Shown: one piece after another, positions 25,901 through 40,200 of the stretch
Layout: every line of letters begins with the position of its first letter
Position numbering within the stretch: position 1 is the stretch's first letter
Source of the DNA: Struthidea cinerea
Lineage: Eukaryota; Chordata; Aves; Passeriformes; Corcoracidae
NCBI GenBank assembly: GCA_013397865.1
Contig: VZTI01000411.1
Location: forward strand, 249,097-313,096
Direction: 5' to 3'
Length of the DNA stretch: 64,000 bases
Translations under genes and position numbers: made by a program
Notes under the pieces: model-generated
Databases searched by the model: none
Told to the model about the DNA's origin: nothing
Seen by the model: the letters and a program-made list of their open reading frames with translations, nothing else

Positions 25901-28900
25901 GATTTTATCGAGAATGTGTTTAGATTTTCTCCCTGGGTTTTGGCAGTTCCCTCGTAGGAGGTATGCTCAGGGCTCCAAGATGGAATTTTTGCCAGAACAC
26001 TGTTTCAGGACTTACATGTTCTAGTATCGACAGAAACAGACAGTGCTCAGTTTACTTGAAAAAGATTTTCCTTTAGAACTGAAAAATTGTAACTTTGGAA
26101 CATGGGTTTAATTTCCAGCATTTCAATGGACTACAGATGTAATACAATAGTGCTCAGTAGTATTTTTGAGCAGTTGGTGAAGAGCCGAAGCATCCATGGA
26201 ATGAACTTTCAACAAAGAACTGTGAATAGGGATTAAAGTGTACAAGAATTCCTGTACTAGTGGTTTTTGGCCAGTTCTGTACAGACACCTTGCAAGCAAA
26301 GACCTAAACCACTTTGTTTTTCACTTGGATCTCATTTTCTGCATCATTGGCACAGAATGCTTGCACAGAACAGTCATTGTGGTTTTAAGTCTGCTTTTGC
26401 CTTCGTGCAGGAAAGCCAGTGTTTTTAAATTTAGATGGTAATAATATGTTCCCACTGACAAAATAATGTAGAAAACCATTCTGAAATATGGCTCTCTGGA
26501 AGCTGAGAGCAATGCAGCTGTTCACTGAGTCCTCTCCTGTTTCTTTTAAATCCAGAGCATCTGCCTTCCAAAACACTTCAACATTAAGTCTCCCTAATGA
26601 AGGCATTTAGGATTGCAGGAAGGAAAGACTGTTTTCCTGCATTCTGGGAACTATGGCTAAGACTGGGTGGAGAATAATATGAAATGTAAATATTCTAGAA
26701 AAAAATAGTAAGGGAAGAGGCCAGAACAGGCTTTCACTGCTGTAATTTGGGCTGGAATCTTTTCAAGCAGTGCTGGAGCAGTTTGCTGACAGTGCTACAA
26801 GACAAAATTGTCTTGGGAGAAAGGAATCACAGGTTTGATGTGGTAGCTGACTGAAAGTTACACTGGGGTTAGAGGCATTTTAATGGTCAAAACATCTCCA
26901 GTGTGTTTGTTTCTGGTGTTACACCAAGTCTAGAGCTCTGCTCCAGCATTTCCAATGAAAGGTGCTGGTTCAACAGCGATTTCCAGCTTCTTCTGCCGGA
27001 GAGAAAAAGAGAAACTTTTGCTACAAAGAGAAGTTGATTTGCAGATTTCCATCTGGTTCTGCATTTAGAGATCTGAGCCCGATTCTGAGCATTCCGTGGG
27101 CTTTCACCGTTGCACACAGTGCACTGTTAATGATCCCGGCGCCTGTCAGTGCAGACATGGTTAAAATAGGAAATGCATTCATCTGTTTTACATAATATAC
27201 CCAGACCTGGAGAGAGCCCAGAGGGTCCATCCTTGTGTTCCTGTGCAACTTGAAAAGAGAAAGTGAAGGAGTTTCAAGGGAGAGCAGGAGCAGAGGGTGA
27301 GAGGAAATAACCTTTTTCTTCCTCGGATTGAGCTGCTGCCTTCTGTGTGCTCCGAGCAACAGCAGCACTCGGAGGTGAGTAGCAAGGGATAAAAGAAATG
27401 AATAGAAAGATGGATAAATACTTCCTTCCTGCTACAGATGCCTTATTTCCTTAAACTCAATCTATTTACTGGGAGTTTTAGCTGAGGTGAGTGGACATTA
27501 AAGCTTTGGATATTTTAAAAATATTTCTGAGATTCTATATTGAGGGAATGCTGCGAGCTTTTAACATGAAGGAATTAGGACTCCTAGGATGTTTTGCTTG
27601 TGATAAAGTATGCAAGAATGTATTATCTCTGTGATCATTAGGAACAGAGGAAAAAATGCCATTGGCTCTCTTTTACCTAAGCAAGTAGGATTGTTCTTTC
27701 ATACTTCAGGCTCTGAAATCATCCATTTCGTAACCAGGAACGTGTTCTTCCCAAACTGGGAACCAGGGATGGTGCTGGCAGATCAACTGCATAACTGTTA
27801 CATGTGCTTATTTCAGGATCAATAGATACACTTTTCCAATAGGGAGAGGGATTTATGGCTGCAGTTATTTTGCAGAGAAGCTGGAGGGAATGGGGGCAGG
27901 AAACAAGGAATTTTTCTCGCTGCAAGTGCCATAATACTTTTGAGTTTAGATGTGTGCTGGTTAGTTCATTTCTTTTCTCTTGGCACTGATGAGAAAAAGA
28001 GTTTTGCTAAAATAATCCAACAGTGCAAGAAAATTTATGTCTATGAAACGTCTAAATCTGGTCAGGTAATCTAACAGTTGTCCAGCAAGCCTGTGACGGC
28101 ATTTTGCTGTAGTTTGAAGATGCAGGATGCTTTTATGCTGCCTAGTACTTTAGATATCAATGTATATTCATTTTCAAGTTGAAAAACTCAGAAAAGAAAT
28201 GGATTATTTTACAGAATATGGACTTTTTCAGTAATGTATATGAACCAACATACAGGAGCATTCAGGAGATTCTTTTTTTCCCCCCCTATAAATTTGGATC
28301 TGCATTATGATTAAAATAAAGTGCCTGGTGAAATTAAATTCACATACTTAAAAAGAAGCCATCAGTTCCCTTCCTCTCTCACTCTTCCTACACATTATTC
28401 ATCTGGTATGTGAAAAGCTGTTCTGCGGCTTCCACACAAAAGCAAAGTGAAAAGAAAGCCAAAGATGTTTTAGTTAAATAACGATTATTTTCAGGATCCT
28501 TCTAAAGCACAAAACAAAATGTTCTCCAGATACTGTGAAAATATATACGTAATTTCAGATAATCACATGTTGTATACCAGAAAGCCGCTATGTTAAAAGC
28601 ACATTATTGAGATTTTAAAGGCAGGCACTAGAAACTTAGGCAGTGCCAGAATTATGGTTGCCTCTGCAATCTTCACTTGGTTCCTTGTGCGTATGTGTTG
28701 TGATGCAGCCTTAAAGTGCACATCACACACATTTTTCTCCAGTAATCTGGGATGGCAGAAGTTATTAATGTATTCAGAAGCTTTTATGCAGTGCCTGACA
28801 GTACAGTACCTGCTGCACAAAAGCTCTGAGTGGTGTGGAGCTGGTGTGGCCACCTTACAGACCTGAGGGGTGTGCAGAGCATCAGAGAGAGATTTAAACA

Positions 28901-29070
28901 TGCTAATTTTGACTGCCATACTTGAGACGTGTACAGTGTGATTTTCCAGACCCATTAGATAAGGCAGCACTTTACACACTTAGAGAATAATGTCTTACTA
29001 AATTCTCTTGTGGATTCTCAACTACCTGAAGATTTACATGTCAGCTGTACTATGTTGAAGTGATTTACTT

Positions 29071-29081
29071 CCCCCCCCCCC
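29071..29081. repeat. Poly(C) tract, C11
   Basis: An uninterrupted run of 11 C lies between GATTTACTT and AGCAGTCTG. It is a mutation-prone homopolymer with no assigned role. Confidence 0.9.
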
Positions 29082-29902
29082 AGCAGTCTGGCAGGGGTAG
29101 GAGACAGAACCCAGTTCTCCAAGGCCTTCTCCATCTTCCTTTTTCCACAGTTCCCTGACCCAGGCACAACTTTTGCAGCCAAGCCACCACACAATTCCTC
29201 AGGGAATGACAATATAGAATATTGCATAAGATTATGTAGCTAGCAGCAGGCATGCGAGAGCTCCAGTAAAGACTTCAGAACTGTCAATTAAACCAGCCCC
29301 AGACCTTCTGCCACAGAGTTCAGCATCAGTGTTCTGTCTGCACTTCTTCAGGCAGCAGAGGTCCTGCAGAGAGTTGCAGGGTGACAAACGAAACCAGCAG
29401 GTGGGAATGAAGGCGGAACATTTACCAGCACCCATCAGGTATTTCCCAGTAGAGAAACAATGTCTGAAATCGTGGCTTCCATTTGAGGCTCTGGAGGACA
29501 GTGTGCTTTGAATTCAACTTTTTTCATTCCCCTTAGATCTCTCCAGCTGAGTTTTGTCTCTCTTAAAATTTTGGCTCCAGATCTTTCTCTCTTTCACATT
29601 TCTAATCCTACACTTCTCCATTCTGAGGCACAATTTTTCTTCTCTTAATTCTAAGTCTGGGACAGAGTTTTAGGACATGCTTTGAAGGCAAAGCCAGTTA
29701 AGAAGTTGTTCTGCCTTCAGCTATTTGTTTCTTTTCCCACTTGTATTCCATCATCCTGCACTCAGCTCCTTGTCCTCAGTTTTGCCCCCTCAATGGTTCC
29801 TGAGGCAGTATTGTGAAGTGTAGCACTGAAATAACCCAGATTAAGACAGCCCTTAAAAAAGTTATATTACACACAATTAAGGATTAAGGAGATTTTTAGT
29901 GT

Positions 29903-29918
29903 CTCTCTTTAAAGAGAG
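29903..29918. repeat. Perfect 16-bp palindrome
   Basis: CTCTCTTTAAAGAGAG is its own reverse complement with no spacer, centred between 29,910 and 29,911. It contains a central TTTAAA. A chance origin is possible given the purine/pyrimidine simplicity of each arm. Confidence 0.8.
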
Positions 29919-31094
29919 CCTAGAAAAAATATTTTGATCTCCATTGAAATGAACAATATGGTTTTTTTGCCGTTGGATTTTTAGTGCTAGTCAAGAGATT
30001 GAATCTATAATGTGTAATTTCTAGTAGTGGTAGCCTTCATACCATAATAATCTATAATGGTGAAGCTGTAAGCATTAAATGTTAGACAGAAGAGCATGCT
30101 CTGCATGCTGTATGATGATTGATATTATGAGTTGGAAAATGATACTTGATTGATTTATGAATCTCAAATCTTGTCCAACACCAAGCCCTTGTTTCTGCTG
30201 GAAATCTGGCACTATTTTGCAATTATAAAGCGACCCTGAGCTAACAGAATGTGATTTATGTTGTTTTTAGCGGGTTGAAAAGGAGTTGATTTATTGCAGA
30301 CCTCATGGGGTGGCATTATGGTATTTATTTCAGCATGGTCTTAGTAAAAAGTGCCCAGTACAGCTTCAGACTTGTGTGACTGGAGCACTTTTCCTCGCTC
30401 TCCTGGTGGTGTTTGAGATGAACAAACCTCAAATGAGAACAAGTAAAGGATTTCCAGTTCTGCATTAGTATTTTCCTGCTCTGTGGTTTTGACCTGAACA
30501 CTTAACAGGCTTGTGTGGTAAAGCGGGAGTGGAGTACAAAGCTGTTTGGAGCAAGAAATCTATTTATTTACCTGAGGAATGTTTTCTTTAATGAATGGCC
30601 ATCAAATGAAACCTGATTAAGCACATGAAGTATGAAAATCCCAAAGGCCCGTGTGGTGAACGGAAGTAGATTCCTGTTTGATTTGTAGCTGTCACTTTAC
30701 CTTTGCATTGCAGTTTGATTTTTCTGTTTCTAATCTCAGAAAGTGATGTCTAGGAGAGATAACTTTGCATGGTAGGATGTTTTCCATCCTTTTTGGCGCT
30801 TTACAATAAAGACTCTCACTAAAGTAGCTGTAGGGAACCTAACAGTGAAACTTCTTAAAATAAATTAGATGAATGACTGATCTGATTTACACATTTCCTA
30901 CTGTGACCTGAGAACTTTCTCATTGTTTCCAAGCATTGAAAAAAAATATTCTATTTAAACATAAATTTTTTTAAAGTTACGGTTTTTTTTGTGGCACAAG
31001 AAATTTTGCTGCTATTTCTAACATTTATGAGAGCACTTTAATTTGATTTATATTGTTTAACTTATTTTGTACTGGCGAGTCCTGTGGCAGATCC

Positions 31095-31126
31095 TCAGTT
31101 GATATAATCAGTAATAGATCAACTGA
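31095..31126. repeat. Perfect 9-bp inverted repeat
   Basis: Arms TCAGTTGAT (31,095-31,103) and ATCAACTGA (31,118-31,126) flank a 14-nt AT-rich spacer. A hairpin or paired binding sites are possible; nothing further is seen. Confidence 0.7.
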
Positions 31127-32684
31127 TTTCATAAGAGCTGGAACAATTTATAGCACTGATAGTGAATCTGCCCTTGAAAAATTATATTTGAAAGTGCGTA
31201 GTTCTCTGTGGTAGCAAAAAGTTCAGTGGTTAGGGAACTGGACTAAGGAAAGGATCAGTTCTTTAAAACTTCGGAAAATTCATTAAAATCTGTGCCGTAG
31301 TCTGTCTGTAAAGCTGGACTGACCTCCTTTAGAATGTTTAAATTGCAGTCTCTTCAGAAAAAACATTCTTATTTATCAATTATTTTCTTGGTTGTTCTTC
31401 CATCTTATTTCTTGGAATTGTTATATGGCTCCAAAAATACCCTAAACCTGCCCTGCAGCTTTTACAACAATATTTTTTGAATTCTAAGAGCCAAGTAGCA
31501 AAAAAAAACCCCCAATATTCTTACTTGGCAGGACTGTAGAGCCCATCACTGCGGATGAGCCTGAGCCGTTTACAAACAGGGGCTGGTTTGCTGTGAGTAG
31601 TGATCACACAATAATCATGTTATGACAGAGATCTAAAACGAGAATGAAGATGTCAGAGCTACCGAGCAGCAAATGTAAATTTAATCTTAAGATAAAAGCA
31701 TATCAAATATACCCAAGTGGCTTATTGCCAGAGATGCTAATTAGAAAAAGCTGTATTATGCAAAGCCATTTGTTCCAAATGGCTCTTCAGGGACCAGGTT
31801 AAGGAGGAGTTTCCCCTGTGTGGTTTGGTCTTGTTTACAGAGGTTGTTAATACTTGCAAAACCATCTCAGTGAAAAAAAATATGTCATGTGGATAAAAGA
31901 GATTTAAATGGGACTTTGGAATTTTCAATTTAAAAAAGAAAAGGTTATAAGGAAAAGCTGTAAATTTCAGAGTAGTAATAAGTAGAAGATTCCCCTCATA
32001 TAGCCTGGGTCACTCTCGTTTCAGGACAAGAGGGATGAATAATTCTGGACACAGTAAACAACTGCTTTGCCAAACAGCAGTTTTAGGACCCACAAGAAAT
32101 GAATTCTGAATTTCATCTGGAGTGGTGCTCAGGGCTCAGTTCAAAAGCGTTGAAGGAGTAAGAGCCAAAATCCAGTTCTGTTTTGGGGGGATAGGAGGCC
32201 CAGTGCATCCAGGTGCTTAATTTCTAGAAAAGGGACCAAGTAAAAATGAGGTGATCAGGAAAAAAAGAAAAACCCTAAAATAAACAGTCCGAAAAGCAAG
32301 ATGCCTTTAAGTTGATAAAAACATACTGTATGAAACCCCGGTGAAAAATATGCCCATAACTCCAGATAAAACTGTCATAAAATACAATGAATGGCAGTGG
32401 AAAAATTAAGGAGATACTGTAGGGAAAAGGTTGGTTTTCAAAAATGAAAGTTTGCCGGGATGAATGGAGCAGGATCACCGCAGAAACTCTGGGTGTGTTT
32501 CTCATTTCCCCCTCCGTAGCACTGGAATGGTGCTCCTGCCACAGGGAAGGATCCTCCTGCCAAAGCAACTGCCAGGAATGTCCTCTCTGTTAAACACACA
32601 TCCATCCGTGATCCCAGGACTCCGGTGGACATTGCAAGTGGTAATCATACCTTTCAAAGTAAATTAAGCTTCTTGTGTCCCTTT

Positions 32685-32765
32685 TACTCAAAGAGGATAA
32701 ATGAAGCCCAGAGGGAAGGAAAAGGTTGCTCAAGGCCACCAGGCAAGTCAGTGGTAGGACTGTAC
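32685..32765 (-). repeat. Probable MIR-type (CORE-SINE) relic, minus strand
   Basis: Read on the + strand, TTTTACTCAAAGAGGATAAA, AAGCCCAGAGGGAAGG, TTGCTCAAGGCCACCAGGC and AAGTCAGTGGTAGG run in the same order as the reverse complement of the MIR SINE core (TTTTACAGATGAGGAAACTGAGGC, CAGAGAGGTTAAG, TTGCCCAAGGTCACACAGC, AAGTGGCAGAGC). The match is diverged but collinear over about 80 bp. MIR-like elements are ancient in amniotes and scarce in birds, so survival here may reflect constraint. The alternative is coincidence within purine-rich sequence. Confidence 0.5.
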
Positions 32766-34634
32766 AAAGGAAAAAATCAACAGATCTTCCAGCTTTGGGA
32801 TATCTTGGCCCATGCACAAGACAGTCTTTGTGAAAAGTGACACGAAAAATGTAGATAGTGTCCAATTTATGGATATCTGCCTGAAAAAAACCACTCTGAA
32901 GTATAAATACCGTAAAACTTGGGGTTGAATCCTGAGCTGAATGCTGTGTGTGAAGGTCTCTAATATAATATCTGATTAATCATGAATTTGCTGTTGTGCA
33001 GCAAGTGGAACTGTATCATTGTATAAATAGTGTACATACATCCCTGGCTTCATGACAGGATTACTGCTGTGAAATTTTTGCAAATCTTTGAAATCCTGCA
33101 AGATGAGGCATCATCAGGCAGCAGAGAAAGGGATGACAAAGAGAGGAGGAGCCTGGCGAGAGACAGAAATACGAGACTGGCCCTATTAACAGAAAGCTGG
33201 ATTTTAACCTGCAAATACAGGTTTAAAAACTGCAAATGTGATATTCCATTATTTAAATACGTGGTACCACAATCCCTGCTCTAACTGCGCTACCTTCAAA
33301 GATGTTTCAGTTTTAATAGATTATGTGACATTTAAAAATCCAAGTGTGGAGAGAGTTGCTAATATATTTAGACTGGGGAGCTTCATTTTGGTCATCTCTG
33401 CCTCCAGCTTCCTCTTAAAACATTTAATGGAGCTTCATTCCTCTTGGCTTCTCAAGTGGGGACTTTAATTTATTTATGCTGATGAGGAACTTTTCAATAT
33501 CCTCTTCCCCTCCTGTCACCATTACAGAGAAGAGAGCAAGGATTTTTAAAGGAAACAGTTTTTTATCTAGAACATGCAAAATTAAAAAGGTACTGGAAAA
33601 CGCAGCATAATTCAGGCTCACAGCACTCTGGAGACCTAGTTAAAGAATACCTGTTAATGGATTAATTTTTCATGCTCCACATATGCAGAGAAATGTATTT
33701 CAGGGGATATATAGGCCTACAATATAAAATCAATTTCAGAAGTAATGTGATGAAATGGTAGAATCTGATGAAAGCACTGATTTGTTTGAATATCCCATGC
33801 TTTGTTAATTGTACAGCAAATGCCTGACTTCACCCCTTGTGCAGTGGTTGAAGAGGAAAATGCCTCACGTGACAAATCTGACAGTTATTGTAATGTTTAA
33901 TGCAGCCAGCCCTCTCTCAACCTTCTGCTCCTGGTTAATTTATTTTGTGTAATTTGGCTACCAAGTATTACTTTAAAACTAAAGCAAAGGTCAGGATTAT
34001 TACACGTGAAGGATGGGTCTCTCCTGCCTGTCTTTCATTGAGGCTGCTTGTGCCAACTTTCTCCAGCTTTGTGCACCAAATTCCTTCAGATTTATTCCCT
34101 GGTCCTTCCTTGTTCTTTAAATCTTTCTACAGACACTTCATCTCCCTCCCCAAAAATCTCAAGATTTTCTTAGAAATCATGTAACTTAAATTAAACCATG
34201 GGCTATTGAGCCCTTATGACTCACTTTACCAAGCTCTGCTGAATAACCATGTGGGCCAGAAAATTTAATTAATTTCTATTGTCTATCTGCAAAATCTGTT
34301 AATGTTCTTCAAGAAGAAATAAGCTCTGTCACTCACAGAAAACTGAGCTATCAGACCCTAACGTTATTTTTTTGCAGCACTATGTTTTTTGCCAAAATTA
34401 GATCTCAGTCTTTTGCAGGATTATCCAGGCATGATCACCAGGCACCACTACCTAGGCAGCACTTGGGAAAATGGACAAATATATCCAATATCAGAAACTT
34501 TCAGAATGCTAATGTCTGATTTTCACTTTTGGGAAATAAGCCTTGAAAATTTGACCCACGTGCACTCTACTGGTTCACAAACCAGAGGGGCTTGCTAGGA
34601 GATCCATCCCATTCCCTTGCTTCTCTCACACTGT

Positions 34635-34663
34635 AAAAAAAAAAGAAAAGAAAAGAGGGGGGA
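34635..34663 (+). repeat. Homopurine A/G tract
   Basis: Twenty-nine consecutive purines: A10, then GAAAAGAAAAGA and G6 with a final A. Simple sequence with homopurine/homopyrimidine asymmetry. Confidence 0.85.
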
Positions 34664-37169
34664 TATATGCAATTTTCAAGGGGATGTTGTAATTTACACA
34701 GCTGGCAATGGTCATAAAGCCAAAAGACTGTTCCTCTCCCTGTGTCTGCAGGTCAAAAGTTTTCTCCCTTGTTTTCAGTGCCAGAGAAATAAAACTGGGC
34801 CTATTTTATGGCACAAGCACAGTGCCCCATGGAGACTTCCCCTGGCCTGTTACATCTGCACTGCCACTGGAAGCCAGCTAAAAATATTGCCCAAAGTAGA
34901 GAAAAACAGCAGGATCCTCTCACCTCCCTTTGGAGAGAATGAGAACTTTTTCCAGTTTTTCTTACTTGTCTCTGGAAGATGAAACATAGATGATAATTCC
35001 TTTTCAATACAGGATAAAACAATCATCTGGAAGGTGATAAATGCAATAATCCAGAGAAATTAGCACAGTGAAACCCAATTAAAATGGGACAGCAACTGCA
35101 GTGATCTGCAAATCCAGAGGAGGCAATTTATGCCAAATGACACATCAGATTATTTTCTTCTGAGCATAAAATTGCACAGCAACTTCCAAACACCGTTATC
35201 AATGCCAGTTACTGTTGGTTGCAGATGTATCAAGACACAAATATGTCTCTCATTCCATAACTGCTGAAACACTGTTTGATGCTTATCCCACTGGGCTACT
35301 TTTTTTAGAGTAATTCATGATTCTTTATTCAGAATTCATAACAGAAAGTGACACACCCCTGAATAACATTTAGATTTTTGTGGACCATCTACAGATAGGG
35401 GGTAATACAGAAATTACCCACAGTTCATCTGTATCCTGGTCTACAGAGTTCTCACTTCTCTCTCAGTTGGGAATGGAGCTGGATTCATAAGCAAACCATG
35501 AAACATCTCTTCCCCCACTCTGAAAGACAGAGCCCAGTTTGAGAGGGGAGAAAATCCCAGGAAATTTGCATTGAACATCGCTGAAGATTCAAAATAGCAT
35601 TTCAAAGATGCTTGTGAAATTCTTCGAATGAAATATTGAACAGGGGTCTAAAAAGAAACTGCGGTTATTCAAAGTGAACAGCATAGAAAGAAAATCAGTG
35701 TTGTAAGAAGAGAACTGTTTACTTTTTATATTTCTGCTCATTAAAAGTGTGATTAAATTGATAAGGTGAGATAAGGAGACCAGGTGTTGTATTTCACTGA
35801 AGAAAGCCAGTCAGCATTGGATTTGACTTCAATCTAAAGTCCCCTGTAGCTGTGCATCCTGGTAGGGCTTGGTTTTATTAAATGTCATGCTAGAAACAAT
35901 TACTTTGCTGTGTTTGTAGGAAGTAGCTGCCGGTGCCATCCCATCTGTGCCTCAACCCTCATTAGCCTCTGCTCTCATTTTCTACAAAGATTAATCTATT
36001 TTGAGAAGAATCATGGCAAAAAATTCTGCTCGTGCAGCAAGGTCTCATTGTGGAAATTGTGAGCCCCGTGAAGTCGTCCTTCTGCTTGCACGGAACGCGA
36101 GGGCACGGTGTCAAGGAGGGGATGATTAACTGAGCCTGCAGGAAGGCGTGGATTGGCAGTCCCTGGCTTTGCTTCTGGAGCTGAGTGGTTACACATCAGA
36201 AGAGCCCAAACCCACAGCCATTATATGATTCATACCTCCAGCTGTGGCAGCTATATCTCAAATTAGGTCTAAATATGCACATACTTCGTGTACAGCTGCA
36301 CGCTACAAGCACTGAAAATACTTTTCTGTGGCGGTCAGTGCAGTCATTCTGCACAGCATTCAGGTTTGGTAAAAAAACATACATTAGCCATTTGTGCACC
36401 TTCAGACCTCACAACTCCTGAATTCTATGATGTTCAGAGCAAGATAAGGTATCATATCACAGGGCAGCTCTGGGGAACTTCCTCTGCCTGTGACCAGTCA
36501 GAATTTGCTGGGCTCCAGGATTTACCTAAAGAAGCTAAAAAGCAGAGTTCTGGAACAATATTCAGAGGTGAAGTTTCTCTTTCCAGCACTTGAACAACCT
36601 GACTCAGGTCCCACTACAGATTTTAGCTCTCCTCCTCCTCTGTAAAGCACTTGGGTATATAATTACAAAACAGGATTATGTAAGACTCAGCTGTTATGTT
36701 GAAGTAACAACTGGAAAACATGATACTAATACATGATACTCAGCTGCTTCATGTGGGTTTTGTATTCTTAATGACTGTAGAGTGCCCAGGTTGGTTTGTA
36801 GAACAAGATGTCGAGGACCACTCTAATGAAGAATTTGTGTGCCTCAAGTGGCTTTACAGTTGCCATGGTAAAATTTATTTGCTGAGTGCCAAAGAGCATC
36901 ATGGAAGAAGACAGTTGTTTTCCTTCTTAAATGGTCAAAACATAAGTTAAACCTGCCTTTAGGCTGGCTCAGTGTATCCTGAAGCCACCCTGGAACGTTT
37001 TCAACAAATAAGAAAAGTTTGCAGTTTGGAACAGGAAAGTTTGGTTTTTTTCAGCTGGCTTTGCCAGTTTTGGCTTGGGAGATGTCAAAGCTTTTCACTT
37101 TTAATGTTGCCTAAATACAAAGTAGCACTGCCCTTCTCCCCTTGCCCTTCTGCCAGCTCTGAGGGCCAG

Positions 37170-37253
37170 GGGTGGGGAAACAAAAAAAAGAAAAAAAAAA
37201 AGGAGGAAGAAGAATCAGAGGAAACAAATAGCAGGAGAGATGAGGAGACCTAA
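37170..37253 (+). repeat. Purine-rich low-complexity tract
   Basis: The tract starts with GGGG and GGGG-TGGGG-like runs, continues through A8 and A11 runs near 37,182-37,201, and then GGAGGAAGAAGAA and GAGAGATGAGGAGA words. It produces a spurious lysine/glutamate-rich frame. No retroposon body is visible next to the A runs. Confidence 0.75.
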
Positions 37254-40200
37254 AGAAGCCTTTAATGGGAACTGCAGTTAACTCTTGTTTACAGCCCTTT
37301 CACTGCGCATTTAGGCACTGGAGCGTTATAAATATCAACGTGTAAGACAGCACTGTAATAGATGCCAAAATCTAACTTCTAACTCATGCCTTATCTTGTT
37401 TTATTTGAAAGTCATCACACATGCTCCTCGGATGAATGAGATGCATTATTGAGGAGGGGTTAGGAACAGACTGGCTGAGCGAGACAGGCTGAGCACTGGG
37501 TTCTGCTGGGGAGCTGGGCTGGGTTTACAAGATCTCCGGTGCTGATTTTGTGCCACCCCAAAATCAAGCTCCCAAACCCTCTCTCACTCTGACCTCCACG
37601 AGAAGCAGTTATTTTATAATCAAATCCATATTATTAGCAGACTCCTTGATGGTATTTTTTAGATTTTCAACATGTAGTTATGTAATACAACATGTAACAC
37701 TGCGTGCATACTTATATACGGTATAGGTGTAACACACAGATACAGAATATACGGACTACAGAACAGCTGCTGAATTTGTGGTGCATAAGCCAAAACCCAA
37801 GAAGAACAAACACGAGGGAAGGGCGTCTGTTTTGCTCTGAAAACAGAGCTGTTCTGCGTTCCCCTTGCTGGCTGCAGCTGCACAGCACAGGCTCAACGCC
37901 CTGCGAAAATCCTCTCCTTGCTGTTCTTGTGGCAGGAGCTGCTGTTGAGAGTTGAGGTCACTGAGCAGAAGGATGTGCACGGAGCTGGAGCCACCACGTG
38001 ATGTCTCATTTTTGCCACCCTGAGCTCAGGGCTGGGGCACAGGCAGAGATGTTCCATTAGTTTCTCATCACCTTCTGGCACCGCCAGGCTCTGCCGCCCT
38101 ACCAGAGGCTGATGTTGACACCAGATCTGTGCACAAGGGCTTCTAACAGCAGGACAGGTTTCCTGCAGATCAGGCACAGGCAAATGACCATATTTCTGTC
38201 AAATCAGCCAGAGCTCTGATCCGCTTTATGCCAGCTCTGTGCTTTTATGCCAGGTTAATGCCAGCTGGGGGATGACAGACAATTCTTGATACAGCATAAA
38301 TTGCAAGTGGTGCAGAGAAATGATGCCTGATCCAGCAAAAAGCTTGCAGGAACAGTGTGGACAAATCAATGTATTTTGAACAATTTGAGAAGTCAGAGTG
38401 AATTTCTACTGGATCTGCACTTTGTACCACTGGGACCATGATCATTTTGATCTGTTACTGAATACCCTAAAACTCAATTTATTGGATACCAGCCCAAGAG
38501 TTTGTAAACCAAGACCTGCTTGGTATGTCTGTATCTTCTAGGGGAAGAAGACACATCTTTTTGTGGAAGAAAAGTTGTGTTAGGGGGTCTGAGCTGTGGT
38601 ATCTAATTCTATGCCATGAATACATCACGGAAATATATAATTCCTCCCATCCAGCACCCTGCTAATGGGGAATGCTGCTTAGCTCTCCATTTTAGACTCA
38701 CAGCCATGCAAACGCTGCAGAGATAGACTTGGGTTTGGGTTACTCAGAGGTCTCTAGCACAGTGTCCACTTTCCAAATATTTTGCCTCCATTTCCTTGTT
38801 AAACCAAGAACAAAATCCAAAAGAAGTATTTGATTTTCAGCTTTAAGCCTTCTATTCAGGTTTTGCTGTGTTTATCGTGAATCACATGTTTTGGGCAAGA
38901 TACCCCTGTGTTTTTGTGAATATGATCTCTGCCTGATCCCACCAGGAATGCACAAGACATGTAACTCTCATAACTCTGGAGTGAATCCCTAGAATGGCAC
39001 CTGGCTGCAGGGTCAGCATGTGAAAAAAATGACCAAGTGCCAGCACATGTCAAGGAAGTAAAGCCTAATGGATCAGGTGCCTGGAAGCAGGATATGAGCT
39101 ATTCAGTATAAAATGTCCCTTTAAACTCCTGGGGAGGTGCTCTGTTTGCTGACTTATTGTGACAGGAATTCTCATCCTTTGCCCACAGGAAATGTCATCC
39201 CAGCTCTGGTATCCATTTCATACCTCTGCAGGGAGATCATGGGGACAGAGCAACACCTGCTCTGCTGATCTTGGGGCATCTGGGTCAGGCTCAGGCTTGG
39301 CTGAGCAGCACCTGGGGAGGTTCTGCTGCTGCATTAGCTCTGCCTGGTTTTGGGCATGAAGGAAAACCTGTGGTTTTCAGGGCTGTCAATCTGGGATTCT
39401 CCAATTTGCTTCCCCCAGCACTAAGGGACAAGCTGGGTGGGATTCCAGCAGGGGTGTAGCCATGGGATACAACTGTGTGGAGAAATGATGCCTTGTCTAT
39501 CATCCTGCCTTATTTCGAAATAAATGTGTGCATTTTAAAGCCACTATCTGAACTCATCATCCGAAGGCTATACTGATAGCCAGATGTCAGAATCATAATT
39601 TTTTGTTCTTTCAAGCTTTTCCTCAGTAGCTTTAAATAGAAGAATACATTTTCCACAGAGAAAGAATCTTCTATTAATAGCATTAGATCATTTCAGTACT
39701 TGAAAGGAAGAAATTAGTTGAGGGTTTTTATAGGGTTTTTTTTAATACTTTCTAAAATATTATAAGTTCTTTTATTGTGCAGGCAAGAGTGTCCGCCTTC
39801 AGAGTTTTAATTACTAGGGAAAAAATAATTCTATTTCTCTGAGTTCAAAAAACAAATATAGTGCATAAGATTATGTGAAATGACTTAAAATAAACATCTT
39901 CAAACAATCTGGCCCTATGTGTCAGTTCTCTCTCATGCTTTGATAATCTCATTCTGTTGTTGAAATAGATTTACACAGATTGCAGAGGAGGCTTGAAGCC
40001 AATTGAAAAGACTTCTGCTTATCCAGTGCGCTGAATTGCCAATCAGAGGTGATGTTCTGGGGGCAGTCTCAATAAATGCCTCACTGTATTTTCTCATAAC
40101 TGAGAAAATTCAGCCAGTTCGGCTCCCGTGATCTCACATTCTAAGATCTCTCCTCTTTCATGTAAGAAAATGGGAGGAAAACAAGCTGCAGGCTTGGCCG

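Larger units (their letters stand above)
22961..32680. other. Non-coding AT-rich DNA
   Basis: No gene, RNA gene or recognisable mobile element is seen. The longest frames (115 codons antisense at 27,021-27,368 and 128 codons antisense at 28,593-28,979) have no family signature, no splice context and composition like translated intron. A C11 homopolymer and two perfect inverted repeats are listed separately. Confidence 0.45.
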
